NCBI GenBank assembly: GCA_021018995.1
Contig: CM037587.1
Coordinates: 90,517,251-90,581,250 of the forward strand
Origin: Chloranthus sessilifolius
Lineage: Eukaryota > Streptophyta > Magnoliopsida > Chloranthales > Chloranthaceae
DNA length: 64,000 nucleotides
Direction: 5' to 3'
Both the position numbers and the translations under genes were made by a program. Below the pieces are notes generated by a model. The model ran no database searches and had not been told where the DNA came from. It worked only from the letters and a program-made list of their open reading frames with translations. The number at the start of each line of letters is the position of its first letter. Within the stretch, counting starts at the first letter, position 1. Below are positions 1-9,829 of this stretch, piece by piece.

Positions 1-1345
1 CGGATCCCGAGGTCATAGTTTTGCATGATTTTTTTTTTCGGGTTATTACATCTTGCATCTTAGCCTCCATTGCAGCAATTTTTTCTGCCAACTTTTCTTC
101 CATTTGGGCCTCCAATATGACCATTCTTTCTGCTACTTTTTTCTTTATTTGAGCGATTATCATAGCTGTTTTTTCAGCTAGCTGGATCTGAATTTCTTGC
201 ACTTGCCCCTTCATTGTAGTGAGCTCACTCTGCAACCCATGATGGCTGGAGCTTGATCGAAAATAACTCGAAGGGGTCAGCCCTAATCCAAGGCCCTGGA
301 CACGACCGAGTTTCTCATCTCCCATTGCGTAAGTATAAGCATACATTTGGGAGGTTGAACCATCAGAGCTCACAGGTGGGTTCTGTATAAAGTCCTGCAT
401 CATTGCCTACATAGTTGCTTGTATTTAAATTTTGGCCCACTTATAATTATCAAAAGCTTATAATTTAAACACACAATATTAGCAAGAAGATTGGTAAATT
501 TACCATCTTGGTCTCAGCCTCAGCATTGACAGGCTTGCCATCTTTACGGGAATGCATCTTCATAAACACATCCACTCAGCTAGGCGTAGTCTGTGTCTCA
601 CTCTTCATTTGCTGTGTCAAAAAGAGAGTCATTCACTTTGGTGCACACTTAAATAATATAATAAACAACATCCAACTAATTAAAAGTGAATACACTAAAT
701 AAAATGCATACCTCCTCGTAGCGAACTCTAGCAAAGTTTTTTGAACCAGATGTATGAGGTAGAATCTGGCGTTTTCGAATATCCTTATTTCTTTTGCTTA
801 TTTGCTATATTACAAAGTTGATCGAAAATGAGATTGTATTACTTATTTTTTCTAGTTAAAATATTACATAATTAAAATTTACCTTTCCATCTTCTGATCA
901 CCAATAGTGAACTAGGGTTTCCCATTGCTTCTGATGTACATTAGGAGGGCAAGGTGGCATTCGAATACCATCATTTGCATGTTTGTTGTAGTACTTGGTC
1001 TTCAAACGAGACTTATGGTCTCTCCATTTTTTTCTGACTGACTTCATTACATAGCCTCGTAGGCTCTTATCAATTTCAAATCTGGTCTGCATAGATAGGG
1101 TAAAACTTATATTATAATTATTTTACTCTCTTATGTGTTGAAAAAGTAAATATTAAATTACACATCTTACCAAAATTGTGTCCCATACATGTGCTTTCGA
1201 CCTTTTATCCACCGTCTTCCAAACCATTTAGATACTTGCATATGGTTGGACCTCGACCAGTCCGCTCTTCCAAATTATCCATGGGAAAGTTGTCAAATAA
1301 GGAAGCTACTTTATCAACCTCACCTGTCAGAAGGCATCAGTCTAC
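1..1345 (-). pseudogene. CACTA (En/Spm) Transposase_24-type accessory gene, decayed, exons only
   Basis: Read on the minus strand this is the second gene of a plant CACTA transposon, the family often annotated as plant transposase Ptta/En/Spm (Transposase_24). Exon-like blocks in order are about 1345-1176 (contains RTGRGPT), 1092-898 (contains MKSVRKKWRDHKSRLKTKYY, the family's basic core), about 790-705 (contains HTSGSKNFARVRYEE), about 625-505 (contains RKDGKPVNAEAE) and about 410-1. The last block encodes a C-terminal coiled coil rich in Gln, Glu, Lys and Met with LGRVQGLGLG in front of it. AT-rich introns separate the blocks. The product is thought to assist the main transposase, probably by binding subterminal DNA. 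The window edge cuts the 3' end. I see no clear start codon and at least one in-frame stop near 1195, so it is probably inactive. The match is from motif recognition, not a search. Confidence 0.72.
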
Positions 1346-1399
1346 TTTATCAGTACTAAGAATTCATTAATGGAAAAATGAAACATAAACAGTTAGAAG

Positions 1400-3190
1400 G
1401 CATCACTCTAGTTCATAGAATGACAGGGCAACCATTTACTCTAGAAAACCATGAGAGGATTAAAATCAAGATGCTGTATACCTTTTTCCAATAAAACGTT
1501 GTATACTTGTGTGTACAACAACTGTTATGCACATAAATATTACAATAACATGGCTCAATTGGCTGTTATTAAACCTAAACTATATTTAACTCCTTTAATA
1601 GTATTGATTTAAGTTCTTCAATATTGAACTTTACAAGTAATATATCTGTTTTTGTTTCAACTCAAGTAGAAATAGATCATTTATGTGGTGGAGGAAGTTA
1701 ACACTTTGATCTCAGAAGCCCTCTTCTTTTCAGTTACAAACAAATTTATATCTTATCAATTTGTAACAGATCTGTTTGTAACTGAATCGAGCTCTTTATC
1801 CGAAGCTCAGATTGTTGACCTAAGGATTGAACCCGAGCTGTCATTGAACTTGAGGTGGTTGTTGTTGACCTAAGGATTGAACCTAAGCTATCATTGAACC
1901 TGAGGTGGTTATTGTTGAGAATAAAATTGAACCTGAACTGTTATTGAACCTCAACTAGTGTATATAACGTTTTTATTATTCAACCTGAGCTGTCATTGAG
2001 CAGGAGGTGCTTTTATTGAGTTGATATTGAACCTGTGGTGGTTATTATTGAGCTGAGATTAAACCTCACCTGTCCAACTCAGAAGCCTCCGAGTACAACA
2101 CATATACCATTTAAAATGGTTTGACTAGTGGAGTCAAATTGTGTTTGAGTTTAATTCAAATGGCTTACAACAGTACTCCCCAAGTCAACCATTTCAAAGG
2201 GTATTTGATGGTGTAAGATTTGTGTATAGCAACAACTGCCATTCATAGAGGACTTCAAGAAGAAGTTAACTTCAAGATTGAATATCTGGAAGTAATTTCA
2301 GACAATCTAGTGGTAGTTTTAAGCATTAATGAGAAGATCCCAAAACCGTGGAGATGTTGGCAAAATCAAGATGAGAGCCCTGCTATTTAAAACTCTCTCG
2401 TAAGAGATGATTTGTATATATCATATGCACACATGTAATTATATGTTTTTAGCTCTGAATAAAAGGATATTATGCCAGGAAAAAAGAATACTATGCCAGG
2501 AAAAAAGTCCACCAAGACTACAAGAATGGCCCAAATTAATAGCTCGCCACGGAACATATATATTCAATTGAATTGCGAAATATGGCTTGCCAAAAACTAG
2601 ACTTTGTCAGCAATCATATAAGAATATAACATAAGCCCTATTTAAATAAAAATAAAACATAACCTGCAGAAAAAAAGGAACCACCAAATCAATTTAAGGT
2701 GATGTCAACGCTACGATGTCGATGAAATAATGAATTCAGATGGTAATTGTTACATGGTGAGCACGACAAATAAGTTCTAGATCATGCTTCTGGAAATACT
2801 CTAGAGATCTTATCAGGGCCAAAGTCATACAAAAACTGCAATCTGAAGATTTTCCATAGCCTTACACTGAAATCACACTTACATTCATAAAAAACAAAAA
2901 ATTGGCGAAATAGTAATATTATAGGGGAATGCAACCCTCTTCATTGTGAGATTCATTGATTTTAATAAATCCAACCTCATTTATTAAATGTTCCATGAAT
3001 AGATTAGGAACCTAATAAAAAGTACCTTCAAGTTGCCACAACAAGAACAAGGCCTCTCCAGATGAAGATGCATACATGAATAAAACCTAAAGCACATTGA
3101 ATTTATCTAAAAGCAACAGCATTGGAATTAAGATTAGAGAACTTCAACCAAAATTTGTTGGCAAGGTGTGTGCCCAAAGAAATTTAAAAA
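1400..3190. other. AT-rich non-coding interior of the CACTA remnant
   Basis: No reading frame here resembles a protein. The stretch separates the two CACTA genes and is AT-rich. It holds a decayed tandem repeat (listed separately) and a short 25-bp duplication near 2460-2510 built on the words tatgccagg and aaaaaag. Confidence 0.5.
1812..2070. repeat. Degenerate tandem repeat of about 58 bp inside the CACTA region
   Basis: About four to five decayed units repeat the words attgaacc, gagctgtcattgaac and gaggtggtt. The first two units (1815-1872 and 1866-1915) are nearly identical over about 50 bases. Later units keep only parts. CACTA elements often have subterminal repeats bound by their accessory protein, but this array is internal as far as the visible genes show, so that role is only a guess. 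Confidence 0.55.
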
Positions 3191-3194
3191 TCAC

Positions 3195-3812
3195 TCACTC
3201 AATTGCCTCCAATGTAAAATTATGAACTATCTGCATTGCTAATGGAGTCATTGGAATGAATTTGTTCAAAACGTGACTGGAGAGGAAATCAACGGTGGCT
3301 CCAACCACATCTTCCCTCACCCAATTAACAACATCATTATCATCCTTTACAATGTCGTTTGCCCAGTGGTTTTTGTATTCCTCACTATCCAATAGCTCAT
3401 CATTTTCACTACTCATATCAAATAAGTCCCTAGGCTTATTCTTCATGACAATATGCCAATCAAGTTCTGTTGGATCCTCCACATAGAAAACCTGCTTAGC
3501 TTGAGATGCCAACACGTATGGTTTGTTAGTAACTTGCTTGGAATGAAATAACAATCTTTTGAAATTTACAAGAGTAAAGCCCAACTCATCAGTTTTAATT
3601 CCTCTTCGTTGAGTAATCACATCAAACCAGTCACATTTGAACAACATAAACTTGAGGTCTTGAGAATATGCCAACTCAATTATGTCCGTTAACCGTTCAT
3701 AATAAGTTACCTCCCCTGTAATCGGTCGTCTATCCTTTACACTACTATTTTGTGTTTTAGCTCTCTTCTCTTTATCAACGGTTCGAAATTTATATTCGTT
3801 AATATTCTAGCT
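3195..3812 (-). pseudogene. C-terminal part of CACTA TNPD/TNP2-like transposase (DUF4216 domain)
   Basis: A minus-strand frame without internal stops from about 3812 to the stop at 3195. It is the DUF4216 domain that ends the large transposase of plant CACTA elements. Landmarks are INEYKFRT followed by KTQNSSV, then GEVTYYERLTDIIELAY, LKFMLFKCDWFDV, a FTLVNFKRL segment, and KQVFYVEDPTELDWHIVM. The acidic tail is typical of the family. The catalytic part (Transposase_21) is absent. Upstream on this strand the similarity stops at 3812 with a stop codon, or an AG splice acceptor, right before it. That position is also where the kinase fragment on the other strand begins. The tail is well preserved but the gene as a whole is a fragment. 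Confidence 0.82.
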
Positions 3813-3922
3813 AGTGAACCTACGAGCTATAGAGTGTGGACCTTTTGCAAGCAAATGAAGACCTTCAAGTAATGGTGTATAAGATTCTTGCAACTTTTCA
3901 ACATTTCTTGCAACTTTTATAT

Positions 3923-4270
3923 AAAGAGGATCTTGAGGATGTGAGAAAGGAGATAGAAATAATGCACCACTTATCAGAGCACCCAAATGTTGTGAGGATT
4001 AAAGGGGCTTATGAGGATAGTTTAAGTGTTCATATGGTGATGGAGCTGTGTGAAGGTGGTGAACTCTTTGATAAGATAGTTGAGAAGGGGCATTACACTG
4101 AAAGAAAAGCTGCACAATTGGTAAGAACTATTGTTGCAGTGGTGGAAGCTTGCCATTCTCTTGGGGTGATGCATAGGGATCTCAACCCGAGAACTTTTTG
4201 TTCACGAGTGTTGACGAGGCAGTCGTGCTTAAGGCCATTGATTTCGGATTGTCAGTGTTGTATAGATCAG
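3923..4270 (+). pseudogene. Exon fragment of a calcium-dependent protein kinase (CDPK/CPK)
   Basis: Encodes the middle of a Ser/Thr kinase domain of the plant CDPK family: [17 protein letters not shown] (helix C region), [33 protein letters not shown] (hinge), [12 protein letters not shown], and [11 protein letters not shown] (catalytic loop). The catalytic-loop lysine of HRDLKPEN is changed to Asn, and one base is missing at about 4187-4190, so ENFLF and the metal-binding DFG motif continue in another frame up to a plausible splice donor at 4271. The ATP-binding glycine loop and its lysine are missing upstream, as are the junction and EF-hand parts downstream. The fragment ends where a first CDPK exon usually ends. 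It abuts the CACTA transposase tail on the other strand, so it may be a captured gene piece. It cannot give an active kinase. Confidence 0.82.
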
Positions 4271-4809
4271 GTTTGGTTTTTATTTATTTATTTAAATCTA
4301 TGTTACTTAATTTGCTCATCATCCTAATGAATCGTGAATTAGGTACAGTGAATCCAATTCATCATGACAAATGAATTTATTGGTTAAGAGCTAATAATTT
4401 TATTTAAAAACAAAATTTCAATAACATAAAGAGAGAATTTAAACCTAAGACCCTTTGATTTTTAAGTTTTATAGCTAACAACATTATTACTTGAGTTTCC
4501 TTTATTAAAGAGAGCATATTTTTTCATTACAAAATTAGTAAAACCTTTTAAACTCATCCTACCCTGAGCAAATTGGGTTTGCTTGACAGCAGCGAATCGT
4601 GAACTCGAATTCAAACCGAGCAAACTAAGTAACTTTGATTTAAATGGGTTGGGATTGAACCTCATACCTCAAGATTAATTGATGATTTTCTTTGGTTTTA
4701 ATGTTTATCGACATATTATGATTTTATGCCTCTATTTTTTCTTAAAATGAAAGTATTAATAAATATTTGTACAAATAAAGTTTATTGCTTGGAATAGTGA
4801 TATAGGTTT
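4271..4809. other. Non-coding AT-rich stretch
   Basis: Intron-like or intergenic sequence after the kinase exon. I see no gene, no further kinase exon and no recognisable terminal repeat. Confidence 0.4.
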
Positions 4810-5103
4810 TGTGACAGCCCGAATTTTCCCAACACGTTTTCTTGAGATATATATATATATATATAGATATATATATATATATATATATAAATATTCTTTT
4901 TCTTTGTTAAACCAAATCCAACTAGGAAAACCCGGATTGCCAGATTACAGATCATAATCTGATATAGAATACTTGGTACATCCACACACATGCGAAAATT
5001 AAAGCACATAACACTTATGGCATAATTAAAATTTCAAGTTCTAATATCCAATATGAACAGTAAATAAAACAAACCACTGGTGATGACCAACAAACAGTGG
5101 TGT
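4810..5103. mobile_element. 5' fragment of an LTR-like element (TGTGACAGCCCG start), cut by element A
   Basis: Starts with TGTGACAGCCCGAATTTTCC, close to the start of element E at 18936 (TGTAACAGCCCG), and holds the phrase acacatgcgaaaattaaagc often seen near such LTR starts. A (TA)n tract lies at 4847-4888. The fragment ends at 5103, where the LTR end of element A begins, so A probably inserted into it. Its other half should lie beyond 64000. Confidence 0.5.
4847..4888. repeat. (TA)n microsatellite
   Basis: About 42 bases of alternating T and A with one G interruption. Confidence 0.9.
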
Positions 5104-6672
5104 TGTGCAACCGGAGGATTTTTGCCGATCCCGTCGCGGCGATGCGCTCGCTAACAAAAATATAGAGTTACCACCTGAAGCTTTTGGTGTCTCGGGAAAC
5201 CTAATTCATTTTTATGAGTACTGAAGTGCTAAAATTATGACTCTGAATCCGGTCCACACCAAAGGCTCTTGGGTAGGGGCTTCGGTTACCAATCGGGAAG
5301 GTGTTAGGCACCCGATCAACTCGCTTAACGCGGTCTCTACTAATGACCAAATCAAAAATAAAAGAAAGGAAAAGGAAAGAGCTTCTTCTTGCCCAAATGG
5401 GCCTTAAATCCTATTTATGCCCCTCCATTTCTACAGAAAATTCAAAGGTGTAATGACACAAACGGGAGGATGGGAAGAGCTAAAGAAGAGATAGGAGAAG
5501 AAAGGGGAGAGCCGGAGCCCTCGGGCCCTTGTAGCACTGTAGGAGAGCCTTGCGTGGCTTGCTTTTGATGAACTCTTGAAGGCTTGTATGGTGAAAATAA
5601 GAGTTCTAACCTCTAAGGCTTCCTAGCTAAGAGGTAGAGAGGGAAGGTAAATGGGTAGCATGTACCTAAACTAAGGGATCTAAGGTGAGAAATATCACTC
5701 AAAGGAGGTTTGCATCAAAGGGAGAAAGATCTTCTCACTTTAAGCTCTTTCTCTCTTAGGTAATTTTCTCAACCTTTAATCCAAGGGGAGGGGGGCTCTA
5801 TTTATAGGAAATGGGTGGATTAGGAGGCTACTTAGATGCTAATTGGGTATAGCAATTAGGTAATCTCTAATATAAGGTTTTCTAGGATTTTGAGAGCTTG
5901 GAAAGGTGTGAAGGTAGTTCTAATAGTGGATGATGGGTTGGTATTTCAAACCACTTGAGGGTGTTAAATAGACATTAAAAGGGTGCAACAGAACTAATAA
6001 AGCACACCCCAAAGACCCAGGTGGTCAACAAGTCAAATCCCAGACATAAAATTCGGGGCAAAATAAGAGGCTACTGTTTATATGCCTGGCGCAACTATTA
6101 GTTACGCCAGGTAAATGTTCAGTAAAATAGTTTTGTACAGTAGCCTGAAAGTTGGCTCCCCGTGGTGGGGGCCACTTCAATGTTGGCGCACCTATTAATT
6201 GTGCCAGGCTTAAATCCTGGGAAAGTGGCTTGGCGCAACTAATAGTTGCGCTAGGCTAAAATATAACTAGCGCAACTATTAGTTGCGCCAAGTCCCTAGG
6301 GGGCCAATTGAAATTACACTTTTATCCTCTGGGTTCAGACCGCCATATCTTTTGATGTATAACTCCGATTGGGGTGATTCTTGAACCGTTGGAAAGCTGA
6401 CGACTTCTACTTTTCAATGGTATGAGATTAGGTAGTAGTAGAAGGCCATATCTGGTCCTGGTGCACAACTCCTCACTCAAGGCTCGGAAGGGTCAGGTCT
6501 AGGTTCGAAACGGATTTTAAGGGTTAGTGCTGGTTTCTAAGGGTTTTAGGGTGATTTCTAAGGGATCTAGGAGGATTCTTAAGGGTTTCATATATGTAAT
6601 CAAAAGCTCAAAAATGTGCCTCTCTCAAAATGTGTTTCGATCAGGCCTTGGGCCAAATTTGGGTGTCTATAG
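5104..6672 (-). repeat. 3' LTR of element A
   Basis: Reverse-strand LTR of about 1.57 kb. It begins at 6672 with a TGTAGACACCC-type start (here one base changed) and ends at 5104 with CGGTTGCACA, the same ends as the LTRs of B. A TATA motif on the minus strand lies at about 5798-5805. The region 6340-6440 holds the module with gttggaaagc and aactccgattggggtgat that occurs in many plant LTRs. Confidence 0.85.
6085..6292. repeat. Four 27-bp palindromes in the LTR of A
   Basis: Copies centred on 6098, 6195, 6242 and 6279. Each is an arm CCTGGCGCAACTA, one central A or T, then its reverse complement, with a few substitutions. Spacings are 97, 47 and 37 bp. Confidence 0.9.
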
Positions 6673-6822
6673 ATGCCCCTCTTTAGTATCCGATCACTAA
6701 TGATCGAAATGCCAAAGAAAAGAGACATCCGAAGAGGCCCAAGGCATTACTAATGGGTTTGCTGGATTCAGAATGAACTTCAAACATCAGATGAGTAACA
6801 TGGTGAGAAAATGAAAGCCCTG
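6673..6822 (-). other. Last 150 bp of A's interior, with polypurine tract
   Basis: Reverse complement of B's interior end at about 24925-25077. On the minus strand the tract AAAGAGGGGCATC just before the LTR is the primer site for plus-strand synthesis. The last five bases, 6818-6822 (CCCTG), are the left copy of the target duplication made by element B. Confidence 0.8.
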
Positions 6823-7185
6823 TGTAGACACCCAAATTTGGCCCAAGGCCCGATCGAAACACATTTCGAGAGAGGTGCACTTTCAAGCTTTTGGTGGCAT
6901 GTATGAAACCCTTAGGAACCTTCCCAAATCCTTAGGAACCTTCCCGAGCCCTTAGGAATCAACCCTAACCTTCTCAAACCCATTATAACCCTTTCCTGAA
7001 CAAGTGTTAAACCCTCCCGAGTAGTGGTTGGAAAGAGGAGTGCCAAAATTTACACAGACCGATTCAGGAGCTGGGTTATATACCATTGGAAAGAGGACTT
7101 CTCCAGCTTTCTAACAAGCCAAAAATACCTCAATCAGATTTATATATTAAATGTTATGACCATTTAAAAATCAGGTCATTTTGAA

Positions 7186-7422
7186 GGAAGCGCAACTAAT
7201 AGTTGCGCAAAGCCATTTCCCCCAGAATTTGCCTGGCGCAACTATTGCCTGGCGCAACTAATAGTTGCGCCAGGCCTTTTCCCCCTAGAAATGGCCTGAC
7301 ACAACTAATAGTTGCGTCAGGTATAAATGGGTCCTCCCACCCCTCTCGGGGCCAACTTTCAGGCTACTGTACAGAACTGTTTTATTGTACATTTGCCTGG
7401 CGCAACTAATAGTTGTGTCAGA
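7186..7422. repeat. Palindrome cluster in B's 5' LTR
   Basis: Full copies are centred on 7199, 7261, 7308 and 7409, and a half copy lies at 7232-7244. The copy at 7248-7274 is a perfect 27-bp palindrome. Spacings are 62 (46 plus the 16-base half unit), 47 and 101 bp. Confidence 0.92.
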
Positions 7423-7702
7423 CATATGAGCAGTGACTTTTGGTTTTTACCTCAAATTTTGAAGCTAGGGTTTGACTTGTTGACCACCTCAGTCATTGGG
7501 GTGTATTTTGATAACTTTTTTGCACCCTTTTAACACCTATTTGCAACCCATAAGTGATCTAAACCATTAACCCATCATCCACTATTAAAGCCCATCTTCA
7601 CACTTCTCTAAACCCATGAAACCATAGGAAACCTTAGATGCTAGATTACCTAATTTCTAACCTTGATTAGCATCTAAATACTCTCATAATCCACCCATTT
7701 CC

Positions 7703-7710
7703 TATAAATA
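7703..7710 (+). promoter_or_regulatory. LTR TATA box of element B
   Basis: TATAAATA in the context cctataaatagagaccccca. The same motif is kept in the 3' LTR at about 25862-25870 and on the minus strand in A's LTR. Transcription would start roughly 30 bases downstream. Confidence 0.7.
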
Positions 7711-8436
7711 GAGACCCCCACCCCTTGGTTTAAAGGTTGAGAATTTTGACCTAAGAGAGAAAGAGCTTAAAGTGAGAAGATCTTTCTCCCTTTGGTGCAC
7801 CATTGCTCATACAAATTCCAGAATTCCAAAACCCCCTTTGAGTGATATTTTCTACCTTAGATCCCTTAGTTTATGTACATGCTACCCATTTACCTTCCCT
7901 CTTTACCTCTTAGCTAGCAAGCCTTAGAGGTTAGAACTCCTATTTCCACCATACAAGCCTTCAAGAGCTCATCAAAAGCAAGCCACGCAAGGCTCTCCTA
8001 TGGTGCTACAAGGGCCCGAGGGCTCCGGCTCTCCCCTTTCTTCTCCTATCTCTTCCTTAGCTCTTCCTATCCTCCCATTTGTGCCGTTATGTAGCTGAAT
8101 TTTCGGTAGGAATGGAGGGGCACAAATAGGATTTGAGGCCCATTTGGGCAAGAAAAAGCCATTTTCTTTTCTTTTACTTTATTTTTGTGTTGGCCATTAG
8201 TAGAGACCGCGTTAAGCGGGTTGATCGGGTGCCTAACACCTTTCTGATCGATAACCGAAGCCCCTACCCAAGAGCCTTTGGTGTGGACCGGATTCAGAGT
8301 CATATTTGTGATACTTCGGTGCTTATAAAAATGATATGGTATCTCGGGACACCAAAAGCTCCGGGTGGCGACTCTATATTTTTTACTAGCGAGCGCATCG
8401 CCGCGACAGGATCGTCACGAATCCCACGGTTGCACA

Positions 8437-8456
8437 GATGACGACTCTGCTGGAGA
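8437..8456 (+). promoter_or_regulatory. Primer binding site of element B, decayed
   Basis: Immediately after the LTR end comes gatgacgactctgctggaga, a worn form of TGGCGACTCTGCTGGGGA, a primer site known from plant gypsy elements. I do not assign the tRNA with confidence. Confidence 0.6.
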
Positions 8457-9829
8457 ATAGCTTGTAGAGCTTCTCCTTGAAATTTGGCCTTTTTATTTTA
8501 CTAACTATTTTGCTATTATTTATTATTTATTTTATTTTATTTTTGTTTTACTCACCCCTACTTTTTTGTCTTTTACATGCCTTAGTCGATCGGCGGGCTT
8601 ACTTGTGCATTGTCTTTATTTTTTCCTTATATTTCCATCATTTTTGGTGTCTTAGCCGATTGGCGGGACTATTTGAGCATTGTCTTTCCATTTCTTTAAT
8701 TTTTCGTCATTTAAAGTGCCTTAGCCGATTGACGGGCCTACTTGTGCAAACATATTTTGACAGTGGACGCCGGCCCATAGTGGCGGCACGGGGTCATCAC
8801 CCTCGTCTTTTGGACTAAAGAAAACTTCCATAGAAAAAATCATTTTGAAAAAAAGAAGTTAAAATTGAATCAAGAATAGGGAGCTTAATTAACTTGTTTT
8901 TACGGGATAGATTTTCAAAGGGTTGAGTTTAGGCACACATACAACCACCCGGGTCTTAGTATGGCGGCACCCCCTAGTGGTGATGATCCAGAAAAGTCTC
9001 AGCCCACCTAGTATCTGAGAAGGCGCTTGTGCCGGAGGTATATCAGGTGGGTTCCTATTCTAAAGTTTAAAACCCTTGGGGAGCGCGCTAGCGAGTTATA
9101 CCGGACTCAAACCCTTTAGGTGCGGTGAGGAGAGAACCGATCACAAAAAAATAGCTCAGTTCCCGGAAGCCTAGCTTTCACAAAACCTAAAAAAAAGACC
9201 CACCTTCAGGCTGTTGTTCCCTGCTATTTTAGAATCTGGAGCATCATTTTTGCCTGGCGCAAGTATTAGTTACACTAGTGCAAAAATTGGGAATTTATAA
9301 CTGGCGTAACTATTAGTTGCGCCAGCTTTAAATCCTCCACTTTTACCTTGGCACAACTAATAGTTGCGCTAGTATAAAAAAGAGGCCCTGCTACCTTGGC
9401 ACATGTATTAGTTGCGCCAAGTCTACCTGGACAGCAGCAGCCCAAAATCTGAGGCTTTCTCACCTCCTGAGTCCCCGGATTAGTGTGCTAATACCTCTGT
9501 TTGGGCCCCGCCATCTCCGACACCCAATACACCCTCGCCGGTCAAAAGAAGGTAACTTCTTTTTGACTCATTCCGGGGGCTCAGGTTGTTTACCTCGATT
9601 TCTGTGCCTTCAATAGATCGGTGGTCCTCCTTCGATTCTTCCGAAGTGCGTCGTGATTGTTGCCGCGGGTCTTGAATTAGGGTACGAGAGCCACACGAGA
9701 AGGGAATTCTAAGGCCTCGGAACCTTTGTTTTTCAAAATTTTCTCAAAAAAAAAAAAGAAAAACTAAAAATCAAATCAAAAAAAAAAAAAATATAGTTTG
9801 TGGTGCCGGCACAACGGCATCATCTTGCC
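8457..9829 (+). other. Untranslated leader of element B
   Basis: Non-coding leader between primer site and gag. It has three decayed copies of a short unit around 8585-8765 built on gccttagycgattggcgggc. A palindrome cluster (listed separately) and an A-rich tract at 9740-9793 follow. I see no protein. Confidence 0.6.
9253..9421. repeat. Four 27-bp palindromes upstream of gag in B
   Basis: Centres at 9266, 9312, 9360 and 9408, so spacings of 46, 48 and 48 bp. The palindromic cores are conserved while the roughly 20-bp spacers differ. Confidence 0.9.

Larger units (their letters stand above)
6823..8436 (+). repeat. 5' LTR of element B
   Basis: 1,614 bp, TG...CA ends. Compared with the 3' LTR it has about 80 extra bases near 6893-6970 that repeat cccttaggaaccttccc, either deleted from the 3' copy or duplicated here. 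It contains the module near 7060-7170 (ggaaagaggacttctccagc), the palindrome cluster and a TATA box. Confidence 0.9.

Noticed and set aside
4782..5009. 75-codon frame with an Ile-Tyr repeat
   Set aside because: Produced by the (TA)n microsatellite. The same holds for frames at 21269-21777.
8477..8818. 113-codon hydrophobic plus-strand frame in B's leader
   Set aside because: T-rich non-coding leader with short repeats; Phe/Leu richness reflects base composition, and nothing like it is expected there.
9253..9421. CRISPR-like appearance of conserved palindromes with varied 21-bp spacers
   Set aside because: The sequence is plant repeat DNA, there are no cas genes, and the spacers are partly similar to one another. 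It is a TE-internal array.
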